A stretch of 64,000 nt of DNA, taken from contig OX031061.1 in NCBI GenBank assembly GCA_943736015.1, positions 16,191,290-16,255,289 of the forward strand. The letters run 5' to 3'. Below, piece by piece: positions 1 through 10,427 of this stretch (position 1 is the stretch's first letter; the number at the start of each line of letters is the position of its first letter). Below the pieces are notes generated by a model, which had not been told where the DNA came from, made no database searches, and saw nothing but the letters and a program-made list of their open reading frames with translations. Made by a program: the position numbers and the translations under genes. Source of the stretch: Tridacna crocea. Lineage: Eukaryota > Mollusca > Bivalvia > Cardiida > Cardiidae.

Positions 1-1262
1 CGTGATTTTGAGTTTTGAACGGTTCAAAATTTTTCCGACGCGTTGGTGTGCGTAATTCATGATTCGGTGTGCGTAGTTAATGCGTCGAGTATGCGTGACT
101 ATGTGTGGGTCACGCGTCGGCCGTCAGTGCTTATGTGTCGGAACTGGTTTGAAACCGCGCACGTCCATGTCCGTCCACTGACGCCCCACGTTCATATCAC
201 GCATGAACCGCGCATGTATCACGTTCATTCCACTGACATCCACTGACAATCACTTAAAAAACTGACAAATAACTGACATATCACTGACGGAAAACGCATT
301 ACAACGTACATCCACTGACGTGTGACGCATTTCCAATGCATTGCCACACACATCCGACAGACGACTAACTGACAGAAAACTGATGAATCACTGACGAATC
401 ACTGACAACTCGCGTATGATTTTTGGCATATAAAAGCAGCCATTTCGGGCACTTTTGCCATTCCAGGCCTTGCTGCCAAAGGGTCCATATCACTATGAAC
501 CCTCAAAGAAGAGATGTTATGGTGTTCCTGCTGCAGCACCAGAATGCCCAGATGGTGCAACTTCATCAGATGTTGGCCAGGAGAAGAAGACGCAGGAGAA
601 GACAACAGATCCGGGCTGTCCGGACCAGAAACTGGATCACTAGAAGACCACAGCAGGGCTTGTATGACCGTCTGATAGTGAAGCTCAGAAATGAAGACCC
701 AAGATCCTTCCAGAACTTCATGAGAATGCCTCCAGACATGTTTCAAGTAGTCTTCAAGGTCTCAGGATCACAGCATCAACCGATGTGAAGTGTTCTGGAT
801 TGGCAAAAGGTACTGAGGAACTCCCGTCATGGACCGCTTTTTATATGCGCGAAATGGAAGCGATAGTGATGCTGAGGGTGCGTGTTCCGTGTGTGATCCG
901 TCAGTGATTCATGCGTGGGGCATGCGTCGACATGTGCGGAACGAAAGTGCTTGTATGTGGAAAGTACGCGAAGCGTTCGTGTTTGGACGTGCTCCGTTAG
1001 TGATTCGTGCGTCGGGCGTGCGTCGAATGTTCGTGGAATACTGCACCGTATTTGCTAGTATGCGTTGATGTGCGCAATATGTCAGTGATTTGTCAGTGAT
1101 TGTAAGTGATAAGTGTGCGGTTCATGCGTGATTCATGCGTGATTCATCAGTGATTTCTACCCCCGACACCCCGAAAAATTGGTCAATTTCTTGACAAACA
1201 AGCACGCACAAACCCACTCTGTGCGTGATTTGTGAGTGATTCGTGCGTGATCGGCTGTGTGA
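1..1262. mobile_element. Non-autonomous PIF/Harbinger-type element, left end outside window
   Basis: A short transposase-like reading frame (495-785) sits between two flanks made of short degenerate repeats. The left flank (about 200-420) repeats actgacaa/cactgac and the right flank (about 1075-1250) repeats gtcagtgatt and gtgcgtgattcatg, the reverse complement, so the flanks form a loose inverted-repeat structure. The likely right end is near gactgggcc at 1258-1266. The left terminus is cut off by the window edge, so TIR and target duplication cannot be confirmed. It lies upstream of the visible R3HDM exons, probably in an intron of that gene. The superfamily is inferred from the protein fragment only. 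Confidence 0.5.
495..788 (+). pseudogene. HARBI1-like transposase N-terminal fragment
   Basis: The frame from the ATG at 495 encodes about 97 residues: an N-terminal Gln/Arg-rich segment with a run of arginines (LARRRRRRRRQQ), then RRPQQGLYDRLIVKLRNEDP and FQNFMRMPPDMFQ. The last part resembles the region upstream of the DDE domain in PIF/Harbinger (HARBI1-like) transposases, which contact a target just before the catalytic core. The frame then runs into unrelated sequence and stops at 786, so the DDE catalytic domain (several hundred residues in intact members) is missing. The fragment cannot be an active transposase. An upstream in-frame ATG exists at 423, but the family-like sequence starts at 495. 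Confidence 0.6.
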
Positions 1263-1519
1263 CTGGGCCTTTAGCAGCATTGTCTCCTTGTCCCCACAGT
1301 TTTTCTAATCTATTAAAGATAATAATGATGTTTTGAGCTGCATTTCATTTGTCTTCAGTAAATGCTTTCAGTTCGGTTGTGTCCAAAATTGTGCCATTTG
1401 GTATAGTGTTAATGTTTAGTTTAAACATATTTATTTTACATCGATTGAGAAACAAGTTCTTATAGTGTTAATGAGCCATAACAAAATTGCGATTCATAGC
1501 TCTGTGATGAAAGAAGGTG

Positions 1520-2060
1520 GCTTCATATTATATTTCATTTTACACCATTATTTCTTTAATTGCTGGACATATCTCAACAGATTTTGATGAGATTTTCACA
1601 GATCATGTGACCTAGCACATATTGTAAAGGGTTTTTGGAATTTATTGTTGTAGCACGGAAAAAGGGGTATGCATGTCAAATTTAAACTGCATTTGTCTGT
1701 ATGTACGGCCTTTTCTTCTGAATGCAACTCCTCCCTTATTTCTTGAGGGATTTGGATCTAATTTTCACTGAATGTTTCATATTGTATGACCTATTGTCAT
1801 GATGTTAAGGTTTTGCAATTTCATCTGCATCATGGAAAAAGGGTCTTTATGTCATATTTCATTAATCACAGCTATGTCTTTAATTACTGGACATACCTCA
1901 ATGGGTTTGGATGAAGTCTTCACAGATCATGTAACCTAATACATATTGTCAGGGTTTTGGAACATATTTCTGTATCATGGAAAAAGGGAGCTTCATGTCA
2001 AATTTAATTTTTCATCGATGCATCTCCAACTAATGGGCATAATTTCATGAAATTTCATAT
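1520..2060. repeat. Diverged ~150-bp tandem units
   Basis: Three diverged units share a catggaaaaaggg...cttcatgtcaaattt block (about 1650, 1830, 1975) and a cacagatcatgt.acctaatacatattgt block (about 1597 and 1918). Similar ggaaaaaggggcttcatg units occur at 12190-12900, so this is probably an eroded relative of the Helentron-like arrays described below. Confidence 0.45.
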
Positions 2061-2329
2061 TTATATTGGTTAATCAAAACCAGTGAGCAATGAGTCTTCA
2101 GTTTTATAAGCGTCATATTCTCAGTCCCTGCACTCATCTGTAGATACATGTATGTCTAATTTTTTGTGAATGTAACTCCTCCGAAGTTGCTAATCGTATC
2201 TTCCTAAACTTTGCTCAATATCTTTACCATTATAAGTAGATGTGCATGAAGCAGGGATTTTTATGGTTCATTGATTTTAGTGAGAGGTTTGTCCCTTTAG
2301 ACTTACCTCTATAGCTAGCTGCTTGAAAT

Positions 2330-2560
2330 TGCAGCCATATGGCAGTTTTTATTGTTTTTATTGTATCTCTAATTGAGCCTAAATAACAGCAAAGATGAAG
2401 CCATTTCTTATGTGTATATGACACCTTTTGATAGTGTAGAAAACACTGTGGCAAAAGGTGAAATTGCTCGTCATGAGCAATTTCACCTTTTGCCACAATG
2501 TTTTCCAAAGGCTCCCACAAGCAATGCGATGAAATGAGTATCTATGGAGTAAAGGGTTAA
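2330..2560 (+). mobile_element. TTAA-hairpin MITE, variant C
   Basis: The central palindrome at 2438-2510 has the core aggtgaaattgctcg/cgagcaatttcacct flanked by gtggcaaa/tttgccac. The right end is ggagtaaagggttaa at 2546-2560. The left end is eroded compared with the copies at 24516 and 40508. Confidence 0.7.
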
Positions 2561-2985
2561 AACTTAGGGTTTTGTATTTTGACTCTGAAATAAAACATTT
2601 CCCAGTGTCTTCAAGACTATTCAAAACATATGTTGCTGATCAAAAGCCCCAGACCATGATTTGATTCTCTCCAAATTATACTTGGCTGCGTTATAGAAAA
2701 AGGGGGCTGAATGACAAACTCAAACACGAAGTTTATAAATGTTTAGTCTGATTTTTTGTTTAGACAATTTTGCCATTACCATAAAGGTAATGTTTGATTT
2801 ACAGATTGTTCACAATGACAGAAAGTTTTACTCTACTGCTCCAAGATTTATGCCCTTTCTTCATTTAATTATTTGAACATTGGCAAGTGCAGTTTGGCAG
2901 AAGGGACCAAACACAAATAGCCTGCTTTACCCACACCCTCCTCTTCTGTGACTACCGTAATCATTTACAGACGGTCATCACTTTC
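2561..2985. other. No feature recognised
   Basis: AT-rich non-coding sequence. One ggaaaaagggggct motif near 2695 echoes the units at 1520-2060. No exon or RNA gene was seen. Confidence 0.4.
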
Positions 2986-3213
2986 CTAACCCTTTCCCAA
3001 ACGACAAATTTTGGACTCTTCCAAACTGAAAGAGTTTGCAGAAGACAATTTTTGATTTTGAGAAAATGGCAGAAAGTTTTCAAAAAGAGTAGAAAACACT
3101 GTGGGAAAAGGAGAAATTGCTCGTTATGAGCAATTTCTCCTTTTTCCACAGTGTTTTCCAAAGAGTTTTACTCCAGACACGTAAAAACCAGGGCTTGTTT
3201 GGGAAAGGGTTAA
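2986..3213 (+). mobile_element. TTAA-hairpin MITE, variant B
   Basis: Ends are taaccctttcccaaacga and gtttgggaaagggttaa. The central palindrome around 3090-3165 has the core ggagaaattgctcg/gagcaatttctcc. It ends 60 bp upstream of an R3HDM exon. Confidence 0.8.
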
Positions 3214-3273
3214 AAAGAGACCTACTTGGGAGCATGACCTATACACAACAGCTCTGTATTTTCTGTCTTACAG

Positions 3274-3362
3274 GTCAGCCTCTATTTAACCCTGATGGTA
3301 CAGTATACAGGTACACACCAGGACAACCTCTCCCTCAAGTCTGGACTACACAGATGAGTCAG
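3274..3362 (+). CDS. R3HDM1/2: R3HDM1/2-like gene, internal exon (first in window)
   Basis: An internal exon of 89 nt, entered at codon phase 1 and left at phase 0, bounded by ctgtcttacag and gtactg. It encodes QPLFNPDGTVYRYTPGQPLP and then a Val-Trp-Thr-Thr-Gln stretch. The NPDGT-Y pattern is typical of the low-complexity region just after the R3H and SUZ domains in R3HDM1, R3HDM2 and Drosophila encore. Those proteins are cytoplasmic and RNA-associated: R3H binds single-stranded nucleic acid and SUZ binds RNA. Neither domain is encoded in the window, so at least one upstream exon lies to the left. This exon joins in frame to 4296-4541. Confidence 0.8.
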
Positions 3363-3400
3363 GTACTGTACAATTCTCCTAGTCAATAGAATGAGGTTAT

Positions 3401-3701
3401 TTAACCCATTACCACACAGTCCCTACTTTTGACAACCCTGAAAAAGAAGCCTATAGAAAACAATGTGGGAAAAGGAGAAAATGCTGGTTAGAAAAGGAGA
3501 AAATGCTGGTGACCAGCATTTTCTTCCCTTTCCACAAAGTTTTCTACGAATGATTGTGGGAAAAGAAGAAAATGCTGATAACCAGCATTTTCTCCTTTTT
3601 CTTTGAAACAAATTCCAATTTTTCAGTCGCGTTTATTTTTGTCATCAGCAAATGCGTTCGATTTGGGCAAACGTAAAATTTTGTTGTTTGGTAAGGAGTT
3701 A
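3401..3701 (-). mobile_element. TTAA-hairpin MITE, variant A, with extra hairpin arm
   Basis: Ends are ttaacccattaccacac (3401) and gtttggtaaggagtta (3701). The central region holds repeated pieces of the ggagaaaatgctgg arm and two partial palindromes, so it has undergone internal duplication. It starts only 39 bp after a splice donor. Confidence 0.75.
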
Positions 3702-3985
3702 TTATGGATTGGTACAATGCTGATTTCTAGTGAATGAGCACACTGCAGAACCAGTCTGTATTTTGGACAAGGCAACAAGCTTCAGAAGTAGCTCTTTAGA
3801 CAACAGACTTTGTTAGACTACTTTGACAGGCAAATACTAATATTCAGGACTCTAGCCTCGTTTTGAAAAAATCTATATTGGACTCTTGCCTTGTTCTGAA
3901 AAACCATATTCAGGACTATGCAGAGACCAATATGGATTCAGATAAGATGAATTCAAAAAGATATTCTGTACTCACATGATAGTGT

Positions 3986-4189
3986 TTAACCCATTACCAC
4001 ACAATCCCTACTTTTGACGACCCCGAGAAAGAAGCCTTTAGGAAACATTGTGGGAAAAGGAGAAAATGCTGGTAACCAGCATAAAAAACATTGTGGCAAA
4101 AGGTGAAATTGCTTGTCATGAGCAATTTCACCTTCTGCCACAATGTTTTCTAAAGGCTCCTACATGAGTATCTGTGGAGTAAAGGGTTA
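3986..4189. mobile_element. Chimeric TTAA-hairpin MITE (A left half, C right half)
   Basis: The left half (3986-4081) is variant A (ttaacccattaccacac, core gaaaatgctggtaaccagca). The right half (about 4086-4189) is variant C (gtggcaaaaggtgaaattgc, end ggagtaaagggtta). The switch occurs inside the palindrome near 4082. Confidence 0.75.
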
Positions 4190-4295
4190 TACCAACTGGT
4201 TGCCAAACTATTTGGTGCACATGTTTTGGAATTTTGTTCTACTATGTTGTATGAAACTGTTAAGTGTGAAATCTATACATCCTTGCAATTGACAG

Positions 4296-4541
4296 GACTC
4301 CCAGTCATCCCAGGAGTTGTGTCAACAGATGACGACAGTACTGATGTTGTCGCAACAGTCGTCACAAGACAGCGACAGTGGTTGTGCGGCAGGCGGAGGT
4401 GATTCCGCTACCATTCCTCAACAGGTTGTAATCAATCAAAATACACAGCAACAACAACAACAGCCTTCAGCCCCACAACCACAGCCTTTTCAACAACAAC
4501 AACATCAACAACAACAACATGCAGTTGTGGTAGGTCAGCAG
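4296..4541 (+). CDS. R3HDM1/2: R3HDM1/2-like gene, Gln-rich exon
   Basis: An 82-codon exon in phase 0 on both sides, between ttgcaattgacag and gtaagc. It begins DSQSSQELCQQM, then a Ser/Asp/Gly segment, then runs of CAA/CAG codons (TQQQQQQ, FQQQQHQQQQH). Gln/Pro-rich low-complexity sequence of this sort fills the C-terminal half of R3HDM and encore proteins and is thought to mediate granule or partner interactions. The repeated CAA codons make this stretch likely to vary in length between individuals. It joins 3274-3362 upstream and 7881-8940 downstream in frame. Confidence 0.85.
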
Positions 4542-4574
4542 GTAAGCCATGTGATTTGTTTTTGCTGAACTAGA

Positions 4575-4796
4575 TTAAACCTTTACCAGACGATAAAATT
4601 TTAACTTTGTCCAGATTGAAAGGATTTGCATTTTCAATGTGGCTCAAATAGTGCAATCTTACTTTTATAGAGTAGAAAGCGTAGTGGAAAAAGGAGAAAA
4701 TGCTGGTAACCAGCATTTTCTCCTTTTCCAACAATGATTTCAAAAGGCTTCATTCCAAGCATTGTTAAGAGGTAGCATTGTGTGGTAAAGGGTTAA
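4575..4796 (+). mobile_element. TTAA-hairpin MITE, variant A
   Basis: Ends are ttaaacctttaccagacga and gtgtggtaaagggttaa. The palindrome is at about 4670-4750 with core ggagaaaatgctggtaacc. It lies in the R3HDM intron 34 bp after a splice donor. Confidence 0.8.
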
Positions 4797-4968
4797 ACTC
4801 TTTATCAAAGGACATTAATGCTTAGAGGATGGTTTCATGGGAAAGCAACAAGTGGTATGGGAAGAATTTTTATGGAATGAAATAACAATTATTTGCCAGT
4901 AAAAGGAACTCGAGGAAAGCTATCCTTTAGATAGGTACACTGGTAGCAGGGGTGTAACTGAAATGAAG

Positions 4969-5187
4969 TTAACCCATTACCACACAATCTCTACTTGTAA
5001 CGCCCCTGAGAAAGAAGCCTTTAGAAAACATTGTGGGAAAAGAAGAAAATGCTGGTAACCAGCATTTTCTTCTTTTCCCACAATGTTTTCTACCCTTAAC
5101 AAAACAAATTTCATCACTTTCATTTTGTCGTCTGCAGATGCTTTCGGTTTGGACAAGCTTAAAATATTATCGTTTGGTAATGAGTTA
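4969..5187 (-). mobile_element. TTAA-hairpin MITE, variant A
   Basis: Ends are ttaacccattaccacac and cgtttggtaatgagttaa. Both palindrome arms carry the same change from the usual sequence (agaagaaaatg/cattttcttct instead of ggagaaaatg/cattttctcc). Confidence 0.85.
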
Positions 5188-5215
5188 AAGATGGTGTTAA
5201 ACATCATCCATCAAA

Positions 5216-5348
5216 CAGTTACCAAATGGCAAAATTTTAGACTTGTCCAAATTGAAAGCATTTTGCAAATTGTAATTGTTGACCCTAAAATTGAAATTTG
5301 TTTGTGTGTAGGGTAGAAATTATTAGAGAAAAAAGAAGAAAGTGCTAG
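5216..5348 (+). mobile_element. TTAA-hairpin MITE, left half only
   Basis: agttaccaaatggcaaaat and the tccaaattgaaagcattt block are present. The element breaks off at the start of the palindrome (gggtagaaattattag). Confidence 0.6.
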
Positions 5349-5408
5349 TGTTGAATCCAGGATGCCCAAATGTGCAAATCTCTCTTCTGGAATGACAACC
5401 CTTGTGGG

Positions 5409-5864
5409 CACAAAGAGAACCCCCTACTCAATAATAGGCTGTGCTCAGTAGAAATACACTGACAACTAAAATACTTTATTAATGCTTTCCGGTAGGATAT
5501 CGAGAAATATCAGTGAAAATATGGCGCGTGCCTAACAACCAGATGGGAAATATGACGTATACATATACCTTACATTTCTCGCGCTTGACGTAACGTTGCT
5601 ATGCGGTAGGGGTACGCCACGGGGAACAAGGGAAAAGAACTAACTGAAATTTGATAAAGCTCCTACCAGAAAGGGTAAAAAGCATGAAATAAATAGAATA
5701 TTTGTATTTTTCGGTGAAAGATCGAAGTTTATTTCATCTTGTGAACACCATCAGTAATATTTTCACTCGTGGCTGTGCCACTCGTGAAAATATTACCGAT
5801 GGTGTCCACTCGATCTTTCACTGAAAAAAACGAATATCCTCTATGTATTTCTCCTAATAAAAGC
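5409..5864 (+). repeat. Dispersed palindrome-containing repeat
   Basis: The block 5520-5700 (gatgggaaatatgacgt, ttctcgcgcttgacgtaa, acggggaa.aagggaaaag) recurs inverted at 46020-46215. A long imperfect palindrome at 5715-5827 pairs cggtgaaagatcga with tcgatctttcactg around the centre ctcgtggctgtgccactcg. Confidence 0.6.
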
Positions 5865-5938
5865 TCCCTGAAGCTATATGCATAAAGTAGGTAGGGAGCC
5901 ATACTTTTGTACCCAATTTACTTTTAGCAAAAGGTCTT

Positions 5939-6039
5939 TCCAATTTACAACCTTGAGATAGAAGCCTTTTGAAACCTTGTTGGAAAAGGAGAAAATGATG
6001 GTAACCATTAAAAGTCAGGATTGTGTGGTAAAGAGTTAA
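5939..6039 (-). mobile_element. Internally deleted TTAA-hairpin MITE
   Basis: Retains gatagaagccttttgaaa, one arm ggaaaaggagaaaatg and the end gtgtggtaaagagttaa. The opposite arm is deleted. Confidence 0.55.
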
Positions 6040-6167
6040 TTTGCATATATGAATATTGAATCTCCCTTGATAAAAGTAGTAATGCAGAAATGTAGTTGTG
6101 AAAAAAAAAAAACAACAACATTTGAGTATGAATGCAAATTGCTGACTAATGTTGATATGTATTTTTT

Positions 6168-7824
6168 AGCTCCACTGGCCGAAGGCCAGCGGGCTTATGT
6201 CATGGCCCATTGTCCGCCGTGCATCCGTCCGTCCGTGTGTTAACTTTTTCTTTTAAACATCTTCTTCTCTGAAACTACCCATCCAATTTTGATGAAACTT
6301 CACAGAAATGATCCTGCCTTGGTCCTCTTCAGAATTTCTTGAAAGAATTTAATTCCTTGAAAAACTCTGGTTGCCATGGCAACAAAACTGAAAAATTTTG
6401 AAAATCTTTGAAAATCTTCTTGTCTGAAACCGTAAGGCGTAGAGCTACCAAATTTGGCATGTAGCTTTATCTAGTGGACCTCTACCAAGTTTCTTCAAAT
6501 TATAGCCCTGGGGTCAAAATTGGCCCCGCCCCGGGGGTCACAAGTTTTACATGGGCTTATTTAGGGAGAACTTTAGAACTCCTCTTCTACCTAGGCATAG
6601 GGCCTAGGGCTACCGAATTTGGGATGTTGTTTTATTTTGTGGACCTCTACCAAGAGTGTCTAAATTATAGCCCTGGGGTCAAAATTGGCCCTGCCCCAGG
6701 GGTAACAAGTTTTACATGGGCTTATATAGGGAGAACTTCAAAATTCTTCTTCCACCTAGCCATAGGGCCTAGGGCTACCAAATTTGGCATGTAGCTTTAT
6801 CTAGTGGACCTCTACCAAGGGTTTCCAACTTATAGCCCAGGGGTCAAATTTGGCCCCGCCCCCGGGGGGTAACAAATTTTAACATGGGCTTATATAGGGA
6901 AAACTTTCAAAATCGTGTTGCACCTAGCTATAAGGACTAGGGCTATCAAATTTTGCATGTAGCTTTATCTAGGGGGTCTGTAGCAAGGGTGCCCAAAAGT
7001 ATAGCCCTGGGGTTGAATTTAGCCCCCGTCACAGGGGATCACAAGTTTTGCATTGGCTTATATAGGGAAACTTTAATAATCTACTTGTACATAGCCATAA
7101 GGCCTAGGGCTACCAAATTTTGCATGTAGCTTTATCTAATGGGCTTCTACCAAGAGGGCCAAAATTTTAACTTTGGGGGTCAAGTTTGACCCCATCCCAG
7201 GGGTCACAAGTTTTACATTGGCTTTATAAACCTGTCTCATGGGTCACATATTTTACAGGGCCTTTTATTGAGCAAACTTGTTTTACAGGGCTTTTAATTG
7301 GGCAAGATTCAAAAATCTTCGTGTTTATAACCACACATTCTAGTTTCATATTGTAGGTCTGGGGTCAAAATTGGCTCCATCCAGGGATCACAAGTTTAAC
7401 ATGGGCCTCAAGATATAGTCACTGTAATTTATACATTAATCAAGGGAAATAACTCTTTATGAAAGATAAAGTTTGGTACTATTTACCTCCATTGATTATC
7501 AAACTGCATCGATCCATGATTGATGCTAGACATTAAGTTTTTTGATAGAAAATATTCTGTTTTCAAGTGTTATTCATTTTTTTTTGATGCTAATAGTTAT
7601 GCTCACATGAGGTGAATAATAAATTCAGAGTAAGGTTTCTATCATTCAGCTTATTTTTCCAAGGATTTTACCTTTCATGCTAATGAATGAACCTGCTTGT
7701 ACTGCCTGACAGCGTTCATTGTTTTTGAAGGCCCTCTTTTTCATGGTCATGAACACTTCAATTCGTGTGGTAAAGGGTTAAAAAGCCAGTGGAGCGATAC
7801 AGGGCCACCATGGCCCTCTTGTTT
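6168..7824 (+). mobile_element. Helentron-like non-autonomous element (family 1, ~160-bp tandem units)
   Basis: It starts after a T-run with agctccactggccgaaggcc. Near the 3' end gccagtggagc (7784-7794) is the exact inverse of gctccactggc. Between them are about five ~160-bp units (ctaccaaatttggcatgtagctt at about 6458, 6617 and 6778 onward, with ggggtcaaaattggccc). The 3' end is a hairpin agggccac/catggccct followed by CTCTTGTTTT. A tccgtccgtccgtg microsatellite lies near the 5' end. Subterminal inverted repeat, tandem core and 3' hairpin match Helentron-associated elements (HINE/DINE) known from insects and oysters; the class is inferred. Confidence 0.6.
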
Positions 7825-7880
7825 TATCAGACGCATTAAGCCTCGTTTTCTAAGAGCATGACTGAATTATCTCTTTTCAG

Positions 7881-8940
7881 GGGTTGTATTATTCTGGAGC
7901 TCAACCTATCCTGGGACAGCTGGGTGTCCGTTACATGTGCCCCGTCAACTATTGTGTGTCTAACTCAGGAGGAGGTTTCCAGCAAGCATACGGGCCGGGA
8001 CAGGGAGTGCAAATGGAGGGTCATACCCAAAACATGCAATTCCAAAGTAATCCATACTGTCAACAGTATATACAGGGCTACCCAACCAATCAAATGCTTT
8101 CACAAGGTCAATTCATTGGAGGTCAAGGTCAAGGTTCAAGTGTGAGTTATCAGTGTGGAGGTCATGGAGTGACCAGCCCTGTGGAAGGTCAGAATGGCTC
8201 TATGTCGGTGGGTTACAACCTTCCCATACAGTACAATCAACAATCCATGAATCTACCAAACTCTTCTCAAATGTTCTATTCTGTTCAGACTCCACAGTCT
8301 AACCAGCCCGCGATGCAGGGTTATTCTACATTGAGTGGACAACAACAGACTACATATCAAAATAACAATCCCCCTAGTCAAGGTTCTAGTGCAAACCCCA
8401 ATGTGCAATTAAATACAATGACTCCCCAACCAGTGAATGTGAACAATATGAACACAGTAAATATGCCCCAACAACAGCCCCTTGGGATGACCCCACAGGG
8501 GATGGGCACACAGCCTACCCAGTTCATCTCATACCCATCATCCCATCATACCCTGACCCATACGCCCCAGATCCCTCAGCCCTTTACCAGTCCCCAAATT
8601 CGCTCTGTCACCCCCAAAGTTGTGCCATTACAAGGTGTACCAATGCATGGACAGACGCCAGGACAGACATTTCAAACGGTGTACCAACCCAATATGCAAA
8701 TGCCTATGCAGATACATCCCCACCCTTCACAGCAGCAAGCAGGACTCATCACGAAGTCTCCCCATGTGGGTAGTCAGCAAGTGACAGTCAGTGCCAAAAG
8801 TGTGTCTTACGATCCTTCCCCCGTGTCAAGTGGCGTGGAAAATGGAAGTGGAGAAAAAGGAGGCATCACTGCCGTAACAGAAGGACAAACATCTGTAGGG
8901 AATTCATTAAGACAAACACATGTTTCCACTAGTAACCATG
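7881..8940 (+). CDS. R3HDM1/2: R3HDM1/2-like gene, large Gln/Pro/Met-rich exon
   Basis: The largest exon: 1060 nt, entered in phase 0 after ttatctcttttcag and left at phase 1 before gtaatt. It encodes 353 residues starting GLYYSGAQPILGQLGVRYMC and rich in Gln, Asn, Pro, Ser and Met, with no transmembrane segment or globular motif seen. Tyr-Tyr/Gln-rich segments such as NPYCQQYIQGYP are typical of the disordered C-terminal half of R3HDM proteins. The start was chosen at the acceptor AG because the preceding phase-0 exon demands it; there is no ATG at this point. The last bases form a Gly codon with the next exon. Confidence 0.88.
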
Positions 8941-9088
8941 GTAATTATTTTGTTAGTTTTCCTTTTTTTGTGTTGTCAAAAAGGACTGGGAAATATTAGC
9001 TATAACCTTGGCTATTTCCCATTAAAAAAATCCAGGTATTTTCATAGCCCCTATCATCTTTTATGTAAAGCAAAAACTGAGAAATTTT

Positions 9089-9315
9089 TTAACTCTTTAC
9101 CACATTAGAAACTTTTGGACTGGCCGAAACTGAAAGCATTTGCAGATGACAAAATAAAGGTGACTTAAAGATGGAAATTTGGTCTGGGAAGGGTAGAAAA
9201 CACTGGGAAAAGGAGAAAATGCTGGTTACCAGCATTTTCTCCTTATCCCACAGTGTTTTCAAAAGGCATCATTCTCAGGGGCGTCAAAATTAGGGATTGT
9301 GTGGTAATAGGTTAA
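9089..9315 (+). mobile_element. TTAA-hairpin MITE, variant A
   Basis: Ends are ttaactctttaccacatt and gtgtggtaataggttaa. The palindrome core ggagaaaatgctggttacc is at about 9210-9250. Confidence 0.8.
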
Positions 9316-9486
9316 TACATGCCTTACTGAAGATATCTACTTCAAGTTTGGACTAGTTGTTTACTATTGAAAGAGGAACCCATACTGACATAGTTATGTG
9401 GACCCCCTTTTCAGTAGAGAATTTTTCTGAAAAATAATCTGTTTCTAAAATTACTGCAGCTGAGACTAACATGCAGTCCTCTTCCT

Positions 9487-9640
9487 TTAACACTTTACCA
9501 CAGTCTCGTTTTTTAATGACCCTGAGAAAGAAGCCTTTTGAAAACATTGTGGAAAAAGGAGAAAATGCTGGTCACCATCATTTTCTCTTTTTCCCATGTC
9601 TTCTTTCTTTTCTAAACCAGGTTTTAATTTTTTTAATTTG
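9487..9640 (-). mobile_element. TTAA-hairpin MITE, truncated
   Basis: The left end ttaacactttaccacag and a nearly full hairpin (9540-9600) are present. The distal end is lost and a SINE follows about 25 bp later. Confidence 0.65.
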
Positions 9641-9665
9641 GCTGATGATCTTCAACATCCCTTGA

Positions 9666-9927
9666 GCCTGCCCAGGTGGCTCAGTGGTGAGCGTGTTGGA
9701 CTCATGACCTTGTGGTTGTGAGTTCGATACCCGGTTGAGGCGAACTTTTTTTCTGGCGTATTTTCGCCTTTCACCTCTGCTTAAGCATGTGAGAAATGTA
9801 GTCAGTGGCTTTGGAAAGAAAGTTGTGTTAGTACTGGTGTGAGAAAGCCAGAAAACACATGTGCATCACCGACCGCCATGATATGACCTTAGCTGTTAAA
9901 GTGGCGTTAAACCCCAATACAACCAAT
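9666..9927 (+). mobile_element. tRNA-derived SINE
   Basis: The head has an A box (tggctcagtggt) and a B box (gtgagttcgatacc) with a tRNA-like anticodon loop ctcatga. A ~190-bp body ends gtggcgttaaaccccaatac. It is flanked by 13-bp near-identical target duplications (caacatcccttga at 9653-9665 and caacaacccttga at 9928-9940). It would be RNA polymerase III transcribed and mobilised by a LINE partner; neither is shown here. Confidence 0.8.
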
Positions 9928-10132
9928 CAACAACCCTTGATATTGATAAAGTATCCTGCAAAGTCATTGTGAATAACCCGATTGGAATTTTTATGTCAAT
10001 ATTTTCAAAGATGGCTCACAAGTTTACAAGAACTGATAAAAACAAGGCTATTTGAATTTTTGTATCTATTGTTAGTCATTTACTTTCAAAAACAAACTGC
10101 AGTGACATCCACTGTATCCTACTATGTGATGA

Positions 10133-10362
10133 ATAACTCTATACCAAACAACAAGTTTTTGGACTGGTCCAAATTGAAAGCAATTGCAGAAGACTTAATA
10201 ACTGTGATTGAAAAACTGAAATTAGATCTGGGAGGAATAGAAAATGTTGTGGAAAAACGAGAAAATGCTGGTAACCAGCATTTTCTCCTTTTCCCACAAT
10301 GTTTTCAAAAAGGTTTCTTTCACAGGGTCATTAAAAGTCGGGATTGTATGGTAAAGAGTTAT
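10133..10362 (+). mobile_element. TTAA-hairpin MITE, variant A
   Basis: taactctataccaaacaac to gtatggtaaagagttat. The palindrome core cgagaaaatgctggtaacc is at about 10245-10300. It ends 65 bp before an R3HDM exon. Confidence 0.75.
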
Positions 10363-10427
10363 AAGTAGATGTCGCTGTGAACAGTTTCCGAATGTTCCCA
10401 GGCCATCATTATGCATTTGAATTTTAG

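Noticed and set aside
6474-6794. 106-codon frame with internal repeat (LYQ.S.NYSPGVKIGPAPGVT)
   Set aside because: It is a read-through of ~160-bp tandem units in a Helentron-like element; other units are closed by stops.
7861-8145. Alternative + frame MTELSLFRGC over the large R3HDM exon
   Set aside because: It overlaps the intron/exon boundary and is out of frame with the phase-consistent R3HDM exon.
9667-9735. Possible tRNA gene with A and B boxes
   Set aside because: It is the head of a SINE with 13-bp flanking duplications; no closed acceptor stem.
9981-10368. 128-codon frame near 10 kb
   Set aside because: Its C-terminal half is translated MITE hairpin (GENAGNQHFLLFPQCF type peptide), which recurs across the window wherever a MITE occurs.
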